Positions 16,871 to 25,372 of a DNA stretch of 64,000 bases are shown in pieces; position 1 is the stretch's first letter, and each line of letters begins with the position of its first letter. Made by a program: the position numbers and the translations under genes. The DNA comes from an uncultured bacterium (GTDB lineage: Bacteria > Actinomycetota > Actinomycetes > S36-B12 > CAIYMF01): the NCBI GenBank assembly GCA_903826575.1, contig CAIKEU010000101.1:70096-134095 (forward strand). The letters are read 5' to 3'. A model generated the notes under the pieces. The model saw only the letters and a list, made by a program, of their open reading frames with translations, made no database searches and was not told where the DNA came from.

Positions 16871-17072
16871 ATGTGTTGAATGTGCCACATGGAGTAATCC
16901 ACCGGTGAGGTGGTCGCGGTTTCGGGAACAAATCAGAGTTCGATATCGTCGTTATAACGAGACCAGCATCAGGTGGGTGCAGTCCGGCGGCGTGCGAGCG
17001 CATGTCGGTGTACCGTCGTAATGCTCGTCCACGTTCAGCCAAACCGGCAGAATCCGGTGGCGAGTTAAGTCA

Positions 17073-17096
17073 GGGAGGCACGGGGTCCGCACCCCG
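17073..17096 (+). promoter_or_regulatory. Shine-Dalgarno followed by hairpin upstream of ftsH
   Basis: GGGAGG at 17073-17078 is 22 bases from the ATG at 17101, too far to work directly. A perfect 6-bp stem, CGGGGT (17081-17086) with ACCCCG (17091-17096) and loop CCGC, lies between. If folded, only six unpaired bases separate the ribosome site from the start codon. Confidence 0.6.
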
Positions 17097-17100
17097 CATT

Positions 17101-19104
17101 ATGGACATCAAGAAGCTTCTGCGTGGCCCGGCGATCTGGATCGCACTGGCCATCCTTGCTGTGATCATTGGCCTCACAGTCATCGGTAACGTGTCAGGTC
17201 CACAGGATGTAAACACGTCCCAGGTTGTGACCGCTATCCAGCAGAACAAGGTCAACGAGGCCACGATCACTGATCGGGATCAGCGAATCGAAGTCACCCT
17301 GACGGACGGGTCAAAAATTCGCTCCCAGTACGTCGAGGGCCAAGGCATTCAACTTCAGAACCTTCTTCAGAGCAAAGTTGATAGCGGCTCGCTCAAGGGG
17401 GGCTACAACGTTGATGTGCCTCATGACAGTGTCTTGATGAGTTTGCTCTACACGCTGCTCCCCATGGCGCTTGTGCTTGGCCTGCTGTTCTTTTTCATGG
17501 GCCAGATGCAGGGCGGCGGAAGCCGAATCATGAACTTCGGCAAGTCGCGCGCGAAGATGGTGTCCAAGGACATGCCGAAGACGACATTCGCTGACGTAGC
17601 TGGTGCCGATGAGGCCGTCGAAGAACTGCAGGAGATCAAAGAGTTCCTGCAGGATCCGGCCAAGTTCCAGGCTGTTGGCGCGAAGATCCCCAAGGGTGTA
17701 TTGCTTTACGGCCAACCTGGTACGGGTAAGACGCTGCTCGCCCGCGCGGTAGCTGGCGAGGCTGGGGTGCCCTTCTACTCAATCTCGGGCTCAGACTTTG
17801 TCGAGATGTTCGTTGGCGTTGGTGCCAGCCGGGTTCGCGATCTATTCGAACAGGCCAAGGCCAACGCCCCAGCGATTGTCTTTGTTGATGAAATCGACGC
17901 CGTTGGACGCCATCGCGGCGCCGGAATGGGTGGCGGTCACGACGAGCGTGAGCAGACCCTCAACCAGCTGCTCGTCGAAATGGATGGCTTTGATGTCACC
18001 GGCGGCGTAATTCTTATTGCGGCGACGAACCGTCCTGACATCCTCGACCCAGCACTTTTGCGTCCCGGTCGTTTTGATCGGCAGATTGCTGTTGGGGCTC
18101 CGGATTTGGTTGGCCGCGAACAGATTCTGAAAGTGCACGCTAAGGGTAAGCCACTGTCCGATGACGTTGATCTGACGGCAGTTGCTCGTCGTACACCCGG
18201 CTTCACTGGAGCCGATCTAGCCAACGTGCTGAACGAGGCGGCGTTGTTGACGGCGCGCAACGGTGGCAAGCTCATTGACAACGCAGCGCTTGATGAGGCG
18301 ATTGATCGAGTGGTTGCCGGTCCACAGCGTCGCACCCGATTGATGAGTGAGCACGAAAGGAAGATCACCGCGTACCACGAAGGTGGACACGCTCTGGTTG
18401 CTGCTGCGCTGCCACACAATGATCCCGTGCACAAGATCACGATCCTGCCGCGTGGCAGGGCCTTGGGTTACACGATGGTGCTACCCGAGTCCGATAAGTA
18501 CTCGCAGACGCGTGCTGAAATGCTCGACCAACTCGCGTACATGCTCGGTGGCCGAGCCGCAGAAGAGCTTGTCTTCCACGATCCCACGACGGGGGCAAGT
18601 AACGACATCGAGAAGGCAACTGCAGTGGCCCGCGCGATGGTTACGCAGTACGGCATGACTGAGCGCCTTGGCGCCATTCGTTACGGCCAAGAGCAGGGTG
18701 AGGTTTTCATGGGCCGCGACTACGGTCACACCCGTGACTACTCCGAAGATGTTGCTGCGGCCATCGACCAAGAGGTTCGCGGATTCATTGACGCGGCTCA
18801 CCACGAAGCATTTGAGATCTTGGTCGAAAACCGAGATGTTCTCGATGCCCTCGTTGTCGAGTTGCTCGAGAAAGAGACCCTCGACAAGGAAGAAATTGCG
18901 CGCATCTTTGAACCACTGAATCGTCGTCCGATCCGGCCGGCGTGGACGGGCTCCTCACGCCGAACTCCAAGTGACCGGGGACCGGTTCAGTCGGCCAAGG
19001 AAGCGGCTGCGGTTTACGCGAACGGCAACGGCCACGCTGCGACCAACGGGCATGCAACGGGTTCGCCAGCTCCGGTAGCGGGTGCATCCGAGGGCGGAGT
19101 CTAG
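17101..19104 (+). CDS. ftsH: ATP-dependent zinc metalloprotease FtsH
   Basis: A membrane-anchored AAA+ protease that degrades unassembled and damaged membrane proteins. From the ATG at 17101 the protein is 667 residues: [13 protein letters not shown] is the usual actinobacterial N-terminus, with membrane spans at about 11-29 and 110-133. Walker A G-Q-P-G-T-G-K-T is at 204-211, Walker B is I-V-F-V-D-E-I-D, the second region of homology follows, and the zinc site H-E-G-G-H is at 426-430. An in-frame ATG at 17002 would add 33 polar residues absent from relatives. The C-terminus ends in an Ala/Gly/Asn-rich tail. A TGA-free three-base gap separates it from folE. Confidence 0.96.
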   Translation: MDIKKLLRGPAIWIALAILAVIIGLTVIGNVSGPQDVNTSQVVTAIQQNKVNEATITDRDQRIEVTLTDGSKIRSQYVEGQGIQLQNLLQSKVDSGSLKGGYNVDVPHDSVLMSLLYTLLPMALVLGLLFFFMGQMQGGGSRIMNFGKSRAKMVSKDMPKTTFADVAGADEAVEELQEIKEFLQDPAKFQAVGAKIPKGVLLYGQPGTGKTLLARAVAGEAGVPFYSISGSDFVEMFVGVGASRVRDLFEQAKANAPAIVFVDEIDAVGRHRGAGMGGGHDEREQTLNQLLVEMDGFDVTGGVILIAATNRPDILDPALLRPGRFDRQIAVGAPDLVGREQILKVHAKGKPLSDDVDLTAVARRTPGFTGADLANVLNEAALLTARNGGKLIDNAALDEAIDRVVAGPQRRTRLMSEHERKITAYHEGGHALVAAALPHNDPVHKITILPRGRALGYTMVLPESDKYSQTRAEMLDQLAYMLGGRAAEELVFHDPTTGASNDIEKATAVARAMVTQYGMTERLGAIRYGQEQGEVFMGRDYGHTRDYSEDVAAAIDQEVRGFIDAAHHEAFEILVENRDVLDALVVELLEKETLDKEEIARIFEPLNRRPIRPAWTGSSRRTPSDRGPVQSAKEAAAVYANGNGHAATNGHATGSPAPVAGASEGGV

Positions 19105-19106
19105 CC

Positions 19107-19736
19107 GTGTCAAATCAAGATGGTGCGCGTTCTCCGATCAGTCCGGTGAGTGCAGTTGATCAGGTAGAAATCCCGCCATTTGACTATGCGCGGGCCGAGG
19201 CGGCAGTTCGTGAGTTACTGATCGCGGTCGGTGAAGATCCGGATCGTGATGGTTTGTTGGATACGCCGGCGCGGGTGGCCCGCGCGTACGCCGAAATCTT
19301 TGCCGGCTTGCGCCAAGATCCGCGTGAAGTCCTGAGCACCACATTCGATCTCGTCCATGACGAGATGATTCTGGTTAAGGACATCGAGGTGTATTCAACC
19401 TGTGAACATCACCTTGTGCCGTTCCATGGTGTTGCGCACATCGGCTACATCCCGGGCACCAATGGCACGATCACTGGATTGTCCAAGCTCGCTCGATTGG
19501 TTGACGTTTATGCAAAGCGGCCGCAGGTGCAAGAGCGTCTAACCACTCAGATTGCGGATGCTCTCGTCGATATCTTGGCTCCTCGCGGTGCCATCGTCGT
19601 CGTTGAATGTGAGCACTTGTGCATGTCCATGCGAGGTATCCGCAAGCCCGGCGCAAAGACGGTCACCAGCGCGGTGCGCGGCCAGCTGCGTGATTCAGCA
19701 ACGCGCGCCGAAGCCATGAGCTTGATCCTCGGCTGA
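19107..19736 (+). CDS. folE: GTP cyclohydrolase I
   Basis: A 209-residue enzyme that opens GTP to 7,8-dihydroneopterin triphosphate, the first step of folate synthesis. Signature sequences are [15 protein letters not shown] (zinc Cys and His), G-L-S-K-L-A-R-L-V and [12 protein letters not shown] (second zinc Cys). The GTG start lies two bases after the ftsH stop, so folate genes appear to be transcribed with ftsH as in Mycobacterium. folP follows after a 23-base gap. Confidence 0.96.
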   Translation: MSNQDGARSPISPVSAVDQVEIPPFDYARAEAAVRELLIAVGEDPDRDGLLDTPARVARAYAEIFAGLRQDPREVLSTTFDLVHDEMILVKDIEVYSTCEHHLVPFHGVAHIGYIPGTNGTITGLSKLARLVDVYAKRPQVQERLTTQIADALVDILAPRGAIVVVECEHLCMSMRGIRKPGAKTVTSAVRGQLRDSATRAEAMSLILG

Positions 19737-19746
19737 CGTCAGTCAC

Positions 19747-19752
19747 TACGCT
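19747..19752 (+). promoter_or_regulatory. -10 box, possible internal leaderless promoter of folP
   Basis: TACGCT, seven bases before the GTG at 19760; there is no ribosome site in the gap. Confidence 0.35.
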
Positions 19753-19759
19753 GGTTAAC

Positions 19760-20629
19760 GTGAGCCACTCACCTGTTCGGCCTGATGGCCTACCGCTGTC
19801 ACTTGCCCAACTTGATCGCTGTGCCGTCATGGGCATCATTAACGTGACCCCGGATTCTTTCTCCGATGGCGGTCGTTGGCTCGAATCGTCCACCGCGATC
19901 GACCACGGTTTCGCGCTCATGGCTGATGGGGCAGATCTCGTTGATATTGGTGGGGAGTCGACTCGACCCGGAGCTGAACGCATCCCCGAGGACGAGGAAT
20001 TGCGTCGCGTCATTCCTGTGGTGAGTGCCTTGGCCCAGCAGGGTGTGCCGGTGAGTATCGACACGATGCGGGCTTCGGTGGCGCGAGCTGCAGTCGAGGC
20101 TGGTGCCGCGATCGTCAACGACATCAGCGGCGGCGCGGCTGACGAGACAATGTACGCGGTCGTGGCAGAACTTGGGGTCCCCTACATCGCGATGCACTGG
20201 CGCGGATTTAGCAACGAAATGGAACAGCTCGCTAACTACGAGAATGTTGTGCACGATGTCATCGCCGAATTGATGGTGCGGGTAAATGCAGCCCAAGCAG
20301 CAGGTGTTGACCCTCGGCGAATCGTCATTGATCCCGGGCTGGGCTTTGCCAAGAAGGCCCACCATAACTGGGAGCTTCTTCGGCAGTTCCATCGGTTTAC
20401 CGAGTTGGGTTACCCAATTCTGATTGGCGCTGCCCGCAAGAGATTCCTAGGCTCTGCTCTCGCAATCGATGGTGAGCCACGCCCAGTTGAGCAGCGTGAT
20501 GCAGCCACGGACGCGGTGACTGTTCTGTCGGCCACCCATGGTGCCTGGTGTGTGCGCGTACATAGCCCGCGCGGAAGTCGGGACGCGGTCTGCGTGGTGC
20601 AAGCATGGAAGGGTGGGGATGAATCATGA
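19760..20629 (+). CDS. folP: Dihydropteroate synthase
   Basis: A 289-residue TIM-barrel enzyme that joins p-aminobenzoate to hydroxymethyl-dihydropterin pyrophosphate; target of sulfonamides. M-G-I-I-N-V-T-P-D-S-F-S-D-G-G, D-I-G-G-E-S-T-R-P-G and I-D-P-G-L-G-F-A-K-K match the family's pterin and pABA loops. GTG start. The last codons overlap the folB ATG (ATGA), so translation is coupled. Confidence 0.96.
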   Translation: MSHSPVRPDGLPLSLAQLDRCAVMGIINVTPDSFSDGGRWLESSTAIDHGFALMADGADLVDIGGESTRPGAERIPEDEELRRVIPVVSALAQQGVPVSIDTMRASVARAAVEAGAAIVNDISGGAADETMYAVVAELGVPYIAMHWRGFSNEMEQLANYENVVHDVIAELMVRVNAAQAAGVDPRRIVIDPGLGFAKKAHHNWELLRQFHRFTELGYPILIGAARKRFLGSALAIDGEPRPVEQRDAATDAVTVLSATHGAWCVRVHSPRGSRDAVCVVQAWKGGDES

Positions 20630-20988
20630 ACCGCGATCGGATTTCGGTGACCGGTATTTCCGCACATGGATTTCATGGGGTCTTGGACTTTGAACGACGT
20701 GATGGTCAAACCTTCATCGTCGATGTAGACCTTGGTGTTGACACTCGATCGGCGGCAGCGACCGATGATCTGAATCAGACGGTCAACTATGCCGACGTAG
20801 CAGCCGATGTGGTGTCGATCATCACGGGTGATCCACATGATCTGATCGAGACAGTGGCTCAACGTATTGCTGACGCCTGTTTGGCGTACCCACTCGTCCA
20901 GGATGTTGTTGTCGTCGTTCATAAACCGCAGGCCCCCGTTGGTGTTGCCTTTGGTGATGTGACTGTTCGAATTGAGCGAAGCCGTTGA
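20626..20988 (+). CDS. folB: Dihydroneopterin aldolase
   Basis: A 120-residue enzyme converting dihydroneopterin to 6-hydroxymethyl-dihydropterin and glycolaldehyde. R-I-S-V-T-G-I-S-A-H-G-F-H-G-V, the catalytic E in D-F-E-R, N-Y-A-D-V and V-V-V-V-H-K-P are the usual motifs. Length is normal. It overlaps folP upstream and folK downstream by four bases each. Confidence 0.95.
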   Translation: MNRDRISVTGISAHGFHGVLDFERRDGQTFIVDVDLGVDTRSAAATDDLNQTVNYADVAADVVSIITGDPHDLIETVAQRIADACLAYPLVQDVVVVVHKPQAPVGVAFGDVTVRIERSR

Positions 20989-21494
20989 GGCGCATCGCAT
21001 TTGGTCTTGGTGCAAATCTGGGAGATCGCGTTGGGGCTCTGCAGGGAGCAGTCGACGTGATCGCTCCCAACCTGCGCGACCCTCGGGTATCGCGGGTGTA
21101 CGAGACGGCACCTGTCGGAGGCCCGGAGCAGCCAGATTATGCGAACGCGGTACTCATCGGACTCAGCGATTCAGAACCGTTGGAATTGCTCGCGTTGGCA
21201 CATCGAGCCGAGCAGTTGTGGAGTCGTACTCGTGAAATTCATTGGGGCCCAAGAACTCTCGACGTCGATATCTTAGACGTAGAAGGCGTGCTGAGTGACG
21301 ACCCAGTGATCACCCTGCCCCATCCGCGTGCCAGCCAGCGCTCATTTGTGGTCGTTCCGTGGCTAGAAATTGAACCCGACGCGGTCTTGGCTGATTCGAC
21401 GCGGCTCGCGGACCTCACTGATGTGGTTGCTGATGTGAGTCATGCCGAAATCATTCACCCTCGTAAAGATGTTGAGTTGGTGATCCCGCGGTGA
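20985..21494 (+). CDS. folK: 6-hydroxymethyl-7,8-dihydropterin pyrophosphokinase
   Basis: A 169-residue kinase that supplies the pyrophosphorylated pterin used by FolP. Motifs: F-G-L-G-A-N-L-G-D-R near the start, the loop R-T-R-E-I-H-W-G-P-R-T-L-D-V-D-I with its Mg aspartates, and L-P-H-P-R-A-S-Q-R-S-F-V at the end. The start is a TTG at 20985 overlapping the folB stop (TTGA); no in-frame ATG or GTG precedes the conserved core. The DUF3180 GTG overlaps its own stop. Confidence 0.95.
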   Translation: MRRIAFGLGANLGDRVGALQGAVDVIAPNLRDPRVSRVYETAPVGGPEQPDYANAVLIGLSDSEPLELLALAHRAEQLWSRTREIHWGPRTLDVDILDVEGVLSDDPVITLPHPRASQRSFVVVPWLEIEPDAVLADSTRLADLTDVVADVSHAEIIHPRKDVELVIPR

Positions 21495-21964
21495 CGCCGA
21501 CGAAGATTTCGACCCTGCTGGTGTTCGCGCTCGGCGCGGGGGCGGCCGGCTATGCAACGGCCAAACTCTTTGACGTATTCGCTAACCGAAACCTCCCTTT
21601 GTCGTGGAGCCTGCCCGGGCTGATGACGATTTTGGCGGTCGCGATCTGGTTGTGGGCACGCGGAGTCTCAGCACGCTTAGAGGGTCGTTCAGGTGCCAAG
21701 CCCATTGAGCCGCTGGTTGTTGCCCGCTCGGCGGCGATCGCTATGGCCACTTCACGCACGGGTGCGCTTATTGGCGGTTTTGTTGTGGGAGTGATCGGCG
21801 CTCTCCTTGGCGGATGGGACGTCCTGTACGTTCGCGAGCAGATCGTGTCCGGTGTGGCGACCGCAATAGCGTCCCTGCTTGCGGTACTTGCAGGGCTTGC
21901 TTTGGAACGGGCTTGTCGCGTTAGGCCTGACTCCGCTGACCCATCGTCAAGTGAAAGGCTCTAG
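21491..21964 (+). CDS. DUF3180 membrane protein
   Basis: A 157-residue protein with four hydrophobic spans at about 7-25, 36-55, 91-112 and 118-138, arranged in two pairs around a basic loop. It has the position and shape of actinobacterial DUF3180 proteins, which follow folK almost invariably (Rv3605c in M. tuberculosis). The GTG overlaps the folK stop by four bases. Function unknown. Confidence 0.85.
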   Translation: MTPTKISTLLVFALGAGAAGYATAKLFDVFANRNLPLSWSLPGLMTILAVAIWLWARGVSARLEGRSGAKPIEPLVVARSAAIAMATSRTGALIGGFVVGVIGALLGGWDVLYVREQIVSGVATAIASLLAVLAGLALERACRVRPDSADPSSSERL

Positions 21965-21967
21965 GGT
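21962..21967 (+). promoter_or_regulatory. -10 box, leaderless promoter of the 21974 gene
   Basis: TAGGGT, six bases before the ATG; it overlaps the stop codon of the DUF3180 gene. Confidence 0.45.
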
Positions 21968-21973
21968 CTGACT

Positions 21974-22312
21974 ATGAGCGATCACCACAACAGTGAAGAC
22001 CAGAACACCGACGACCAGAACACCGCGCCGCAGGATGCTCTTGAAGACATGTCCTACGCCGAACTGCGCGATCTAGCCTTCTCGATAGCTGAACATCGCT
22101 TAGATATCGGATTCTTCATCGACCTGATGTCCCACACCACGGCCATCGCATCAGTGGCCGACGAGGGTGGATCGTTAGGTGACATCAGTGGCAGCCTCGT
22201 TGAGACGATCCACGCGGCAAAGCAGATCTTCGGCGCTGAGTCACTTGGTGAGCAGGAGCCACTGTTCCGGGCTCGGTACATCGAGTACATCCGCGAGCAC
22301 CGCAGCTCCTGA
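21974..22312 (+). CDS. Small acidic conserved protein, unknown function
   Basis: A 112-residue acidic, predominantly helical cytoplasmic protein. The first 20 residues contain the near-repeat EDQNTDDQNT and look disordered; the rest (M-S-Y-A-E-L-R-D-L-A-F-S-I-A-E-H-R through R-A-R-Y-I-E-Y-I-R-E-H) reads as a four-helix bundle. I do not recognise the family. A leaderless promoter inside the end of the DUF3180 gene suggests it is transcribed at least partly apart from the folate operon. Confidence 0.75.
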   Translation: MSDHHNSEDQNTDDQNTAPQDALEDMSYAELRDLAFSIAEHRLDIGFFIDLMSHTTAIASVADEGGSLGDISGSLVETIHAAKQIFGAESLGEQEPLFRARYIEYIREHRSS

Positions 22313-22349
22313 ACCCCGCCAGCGGCGATTACATCCGCGGGCGGAGCGT

Positions 22350-23726
22350 CTAACGATTAAACCGGGCTCCGGCTCGAATACCACCCTGCGGTGATTGGTC
22401 GAGCCAGACCGAGCCGCCACTGGCTTGGGCGAGGGCGGATACGACGGCCAAGCCGAGCCCTGATCCGCCGTCGTCTTGACGGCCACGCCAGAACCGATCG
22501 AATGCTCGCACTCGATCTTCAGGCGATAAGCCAGGCCCAGCATCGTCGACCGTCATCTGGACGTGGTGCGTTGCGGGTGTGATCGTCACCACGATTCGCG
22601 AGCCATCGGGGACAACTTCTAACGCGTTATCGATGTAGTTGTCGAGAATTTGTTCGGCCGCCGAGGGTACGGCGAAAGCGACTGCGACCGGCGGTGCAAT
22701 GAGATCTATAGCGATGTCGCGTTCGGCAGCCAGTGATTCCCAAGATTCGATCCGCTCGCGGGCGATTGCACTGATATCGACGGGAGTTGGGACACTCTTT
22801 CGTCCATCCGCACGGGCAAGCATCAAGAGGCCGTCGACGAGTCGTTGCAATCGGTCGATTTCGTTTCGGGCCGCGTCAACGTGATCGACGGCAGGATCGT
22901 CCTCATCCATTAACTCGGCTGCTCGGTCCATCCGAAGACGTAGTGCAGTTAACGGAGTTCTGAGTTGATGAGAGGCGTCACCGGCGAAATCTCGTTGGCG
23001 TTCCACGAGCCCTTGAACGCGGTCGGCCATAACGTTGAAACTGGCGGCGAGGTCGGCAATCTCTCCGCCACCGGCATCCTCCACTCGGGCATTCAAGTCA
23101 CCATCGGCGATTGATTCGGCTGTGTCACTGAGCCGGCGAATCCGGCGGGTAATCGCAGTGGACACCAGCCACGCGATCAGAGCGGCCGATAACAAACTGA
23201 TCAGGCCGACCATCCACAGTGACCGAATGGAACTGTTGATTTGGTCGTTGAGTTCGCTAGAGGGGTACGTCAGGCGAACTGCACCGAGGATCTGCTGCCC
23301 TGCCCTCGTGGGAACTGCGACGTAGATGAGTGGTTCGCCGAGAGTGCTTGACGTGCGCTCACCGCTGACGGTGTGCCCGGTCAGCGCATCGGTAACCTCA
23401 GGACGTTCGGCATTGGAGAAGTTCTGGCCGACATCGGCAGGAACTGAAGCCGCCACCGCCGTGCCCTTCGCATCGACGACTACCACGCGTGGTCCGTTTA
23501 CAGTCGAGTACGCGGTCACTGCCTCATCGAGGGCGGCCTTTGCAACAGGGCTTGGTTGCTGAAGATATTCAACGGAGTACCCGGCCAGCGTGAATGCATC
23601 CGTTTGAAGCCCAGCGATGCGGGCGTTGAGTTCCTTGTCCCTGACGAAAGTGGACAGTGGAATGTTCTGGACGAGGAGCACCAGCGTGGTGAATCCGACC
23701 AGAATGAGGACGAGCCGCCATCTCAT
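22350..23726 (-). CDS. Sensor histidine kinase, HAMP-type
   Basis: A 458-residue inner-membrane kinase. Membrane span about 5-22, an extracytoplasmic sensor of about 145 residues (PDC-like, with V-V-V-V-D-A-K-G-T-A-V-A), second span about 170-190, HAMP 191-243, then HisKA with the phospho-acceptor His253 in A-S-H-Q-L-R-T-P-L-T. The ATPase part has D-N-Y-I-D-N-A-L (N box), D-D-A-G-P-G-L (G1) and G-G-S-G-L-G-L (G2), all intact. It starts 21 bases after the response regulator, which is transcribed first. The stimulus is unknown. Confidence 0.92.
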   Translation of the reverse strand: MRWRLVLILVGFTTLVLLVQNIPLSTFVRDKELNARIAGLQTDAFTLAGYSVEYLQQPSPVAKAALDEAVTAYSTVNGPRVVVVDAKGTAVAASVPADVGQNFSNAERPEVTDALTGHTVSGERTSSTLGEPLIYVAVPTRAGQQILGAVRLTYPSSELNDQINSSIRSLWMVGLISLLSAALIAWLVSTAITRRIRRLSDTAESIADGDLNARVEDAGGGEIADLAASFNVMADRVQGLVERQRDFAGDASHQLRTPLTALRLRMDRAAELMDEDDPAVDHVDAARNEIDRLQRLVDGLLMLARADGRKSVPTPVDISAIARERIESWESLAAERDIAIDLIAPPVAVAFAVPSAAEQILDNYIDNALEVVPDGSRIVVTITPATHHVQMTVDDAGPGLSPEDRVRAFDRFWRGRQDDGGSGLGLAVVSALAQASGGSVWLDQSPQGGIRAGARFNR

Positions 23727-23747
23727 GGCGCGTCAACCATGCTGTAC

Positions 23748-24428
23748 CTACTCGGGAAATCCGAGCCGAAAACCCACTCCGCGTACGGCCTCAATCCAGC
23801 CAGAATCTCCCAACTTCTTGCGTATCGCAGCCACGTGTGCGTCAACAGTTTTGGTGGCGCCGTACCAGTGCCCTTCCCAAACGTGCTCGAGAATTTCAGT
23901 TCGTCGACGCACAGCCCCGGGATCCTCGGCCAGATATGCCAGGACATCAAACTCTTTTGCGGTCAGTGCGATTTCCTCGCCATCGATGTGGACGCGCTGG
24001 GATCTGCGATCGATCGTCAAGCGCCCGATCTCCTGCACCGCACTTGCTGGGGCTGCAGCAGGGGTCGGCTGGCTACGTCGAACGACGGCCCTGATTCGCG
24101 CGGACAGCTCACGCATCCCATAAGGCTTCACGAGATAGTCATCGGCACCGAGTTCTAGTGCGATCACTCGATCGGCCTCATCGTCGCGTGCTGACACCAC
24201 GATGATCGGCGTTTCGCTTGTCGAGCGGATCCGCCGACAGACCTCCTGACCGTCCATGTCGGGGAGGCCGAGATCGAGCAAAATCACGTCTAGGGAACTC
24301 ATCAGCTTTGCGGCCTCAAGCGCAGCAGTACCGGATACGACGTGATCGACCGAATGTCCCAAGGCGGTAAGACCGTCAATCGCGGAAGCCGCAACGGATC
24401 GGTCGTCTTCGACTAAGAGGATGTGCAT
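23748..24428 (-). CDS. OmpR/PhoB-family response regulator
   Basis: A 226-residue DNA-binding regulator. Receiver domain 1-118: acidic pair E7-D8-D9, phospho-acceptor Asp52 in L-L-D-L-G-L-P-D, Ser79 and Lys101 in V-K-P-Y-G. The C-terminal winged helix (about 130-224) contains L-T-A-K-E-F-D-V-L and V-D-A-H-V-A-A-I-R-K-K-L. The open frame extends 38 codons further, but the ATG at 24428 starts exactly at the domain and has GGTGGA before it. Forms an operon with the kinase and is divergent from a secreted protein that is a likely regulatory target. Confidence 0.93.
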   Translation of the reverse strand: MHILLVEDDRSVAASAIDGLTALGHSVDHVVSGTAALEAAKLMSSLDVILLDLGLPDMDGQEVCRRIRSTSETPIIVVSARDDEADRVIALELGADDYLVKPYGMRELSARIRAVVRRSQPTPAAAPASAVQEIGRLTIDRRSQRVHIDGEEIALTAKEFDVLAYLAEDPGAVRRRTEILEHVWEGHWYGATKTVDAHVAAIRKKLGDSGWIEAVRGVGFRLGFPE

Positions 24429-24475
24429 TCCACCATTGTGACCTGTTTTGGCGCATCTTGCGTGCACGGTTGTGT

Positions 24476-24496
24476 GACACAACGTGACGTTGTGTC
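24476..24496. promoter_or_regulatory. Perfect inverted repeat between two-component system and secreted-protein gene
   Basis: GACACAAC at 24476-24483 and GTTGTGTC at 24489-24496 with spacer GTGAC. It lies 48 bases from the regulator start and 88 from the divergent start, a good position for an operator serving both promoters. Confidence 0.55.
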
Positions 24497-24583
24497 TGGT
24501 CTGAGGCTTTCTTATCCGTTCCTTGGACAATTCAGGGAGCAATGGAGTGTGTACTGCGAGTTACGATTGGGGAGGAGGAAGAC

Positions 24584-25297
24584 GTGAAAAGACAAATTGG
24601 TGCGGTGACTGCACTGAGCGTGCTCGGGGTGCTTGCGTTGTCGGGCACTGCTGCAGCGATGAACGTGCGCGTGCTTAACTCATCTCCAACCGTCTCGTCC
24701 TTCGGTACGGCTGATGCCTTTGTGAGCCTTGACCATCAGCCGACGGTCGAACCTTCGTCGCCGGCAAGTGCGCAGAGTCCCACGCCCAGCACTTCGACGC
24801 CGAGTCAGATGCCATCGTCATCGCGCACTGCCAGCCCTGAGTCGTCGCTTCCCGGGGCGACTGACAGGCCGGGTGACGGGCAGTCTGACGGTTCAGTTTC
24901 GTGGCCGCTTCCGCGCACTAGTCACCCCTCCTCGACACCTGACGTCAGGACAAATCCCTCGCAGGGTGTCGCTCCAACCCACAGCGCTAACCCGACGCAT
25001 ACTTCGAAGCCGGCGCAGAGCGCGACACCTCGTCACAGTGAAAAGCCGTCGCGTAGTCCTAAACCAGCGCGTAGTCCTAAGCCAGCGCATAGTCCGAAAC
25101 CAGCGCATAGTCCGGGTCCGACCTCTTCGCCGATTCAAACCTCCGCGCCGTCCGATTCGTCGCCAAGTTCCTCACCCTCCCGTAGCCACCGAAATGGTCA
25201 GGATGGGAACGGTGCAGGGTCGAATCGTTCGGGTAGCGGTGGATCAGGAACTGGTGGTTCAGGCAGTGGCGGGCAGGGCCAACCGCGCGACGACTAG
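24584..25297 (+). CDS. Secreted Ser/Pro/Thr-rich low-complexity protein
   Basis: The GTG at 24584 is preceded by a strong GGAGGAGG five bases away and gives a 237-residue protein with a clear signal peptide (MKRQIGAVTALSVLGVLALS, cleavage after A-A-A). The mature part is almost entirely S, P, T, A and later G/N: a Ser/Pro section, a tandem S-P-K-P-A-[RH] repeat, then a Gly/Ser tail ending QPRDD. It has no folded domain, no sorting signal and no membrane anchor that I can see. It is probably a surface or wall-associated spacer protein. It is divergent from the two-component system across a perfect inverted repeat. Confidence 0.75.
   Translation: MKRQIGAVTALSVLGVLALSGTAAAMNVRVLNSSPTVSSFGTADAFVSLDHQPTVEPSSPASAQSPTPSTSTPSQMPSSSRTASPESSLPGATDRPGDGQSDGSVSWPLPRTSHPSSTPDVRTNPSQGVAPTHSANPTHTSKPAQSATPRHSEKPSRSPKPARSPKPAHSPKPAHSPGPTSSPIQTSAPSDSSPSSSPSRSHRNGQDGNGAGSNRSGSGGSGTGGSGSGGQGQPRDD
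25052..25114 (+). repeat. 18-bp tandem repeat encoding RSPKPA/HSPKPA
   Basis: Three full and one half copy of an 18-base unit at 25052, 25070, 25088 and 25106. Units differ at a few bases (cgt/cat, cct/ccg), so it is older than the perfect repeat near ftsH. In frame, it changes only the spacer length of the protein. Confidence 0.9.
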
Positions 25298-25327
25298 TAA
25301 CTATGAGTTACATTTCGATCACATATT

Positions 25328-25341
25328 GTCACAACCGTGAC
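25328..25341. promoter_or_regulatory. Small dyad upstream of coiled-coil gene
   Basis: GTCAC-AACC-GTGAC, ending 31 bases before the ATG at 25373 and 30 bases after the preceding stop. It could be an operator or a weak terminator. Confidence 0.3.
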
Positions 25342-25360
25342 GAAATGCCCGACGACCGAT

Positions 25361-25366
25361 TAGGCT
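25361..25366 (+). promoter_or_regulatory. -10 box, leaderless promoter of the 25373 gene
   Basis: TAGGCT, six bases before the ATG. Confidence 0.45.
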
Positions 25367-25372
25367 TTGACC

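Larger units (their letters stand above)
16748..17100 (+). other. 353-base intergenic region between hpt and ftsH
   Basis: No convincing coding sequence. It holds a small hairpin just after hpt (CGCTA at 16759-16763, TAGCG at 16770-16774), the 15-base tandem repeat, a 12-base palindrome TCGTTATAACGA at 16949-16960 containing a possible -10 (TATAAC, 16953-16958), and the Shine-Dalgarno plus hairpin in front of ftsH. An open frame on the minus strand through the repeat encodes a monotonous IPAHL repeat and is not believed. Confidence 0.7.

Noticed and set aside
16776-17042. Minus-strand open frame of 88 codons with IPAHL repeats
   Set aside because: It is produced by the 15-bp tandem repeat being a multiple of three; the rest is unrelated polar sequence, with no ribosome site or promoter.
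17002-17100. Upstream in-frame ATG for ftsH
   Set aside because: The added 33 residues are polar, precede the usual [10 protein letters not shown] start and have no ribosome site.
22313-22349. Terminator between the 21974 gene and the histidine kinase
   Set aside because: CCGCC/GGCGG arms exist but the stem is interrupted and the loop is long; too weak to call.
23556-24158. 200-codon plus-strand frame across the histidine kinase/response regulator junction
   Set aside because: It lies antisense to two complete, motif-bearing genes and shows no recognisable domain.
24893-25340. Arg-rich frames in other phases of the low-complexity protein
   Set aside because: They result from the Ser/Pro-rich codon repeats being read out of frame.
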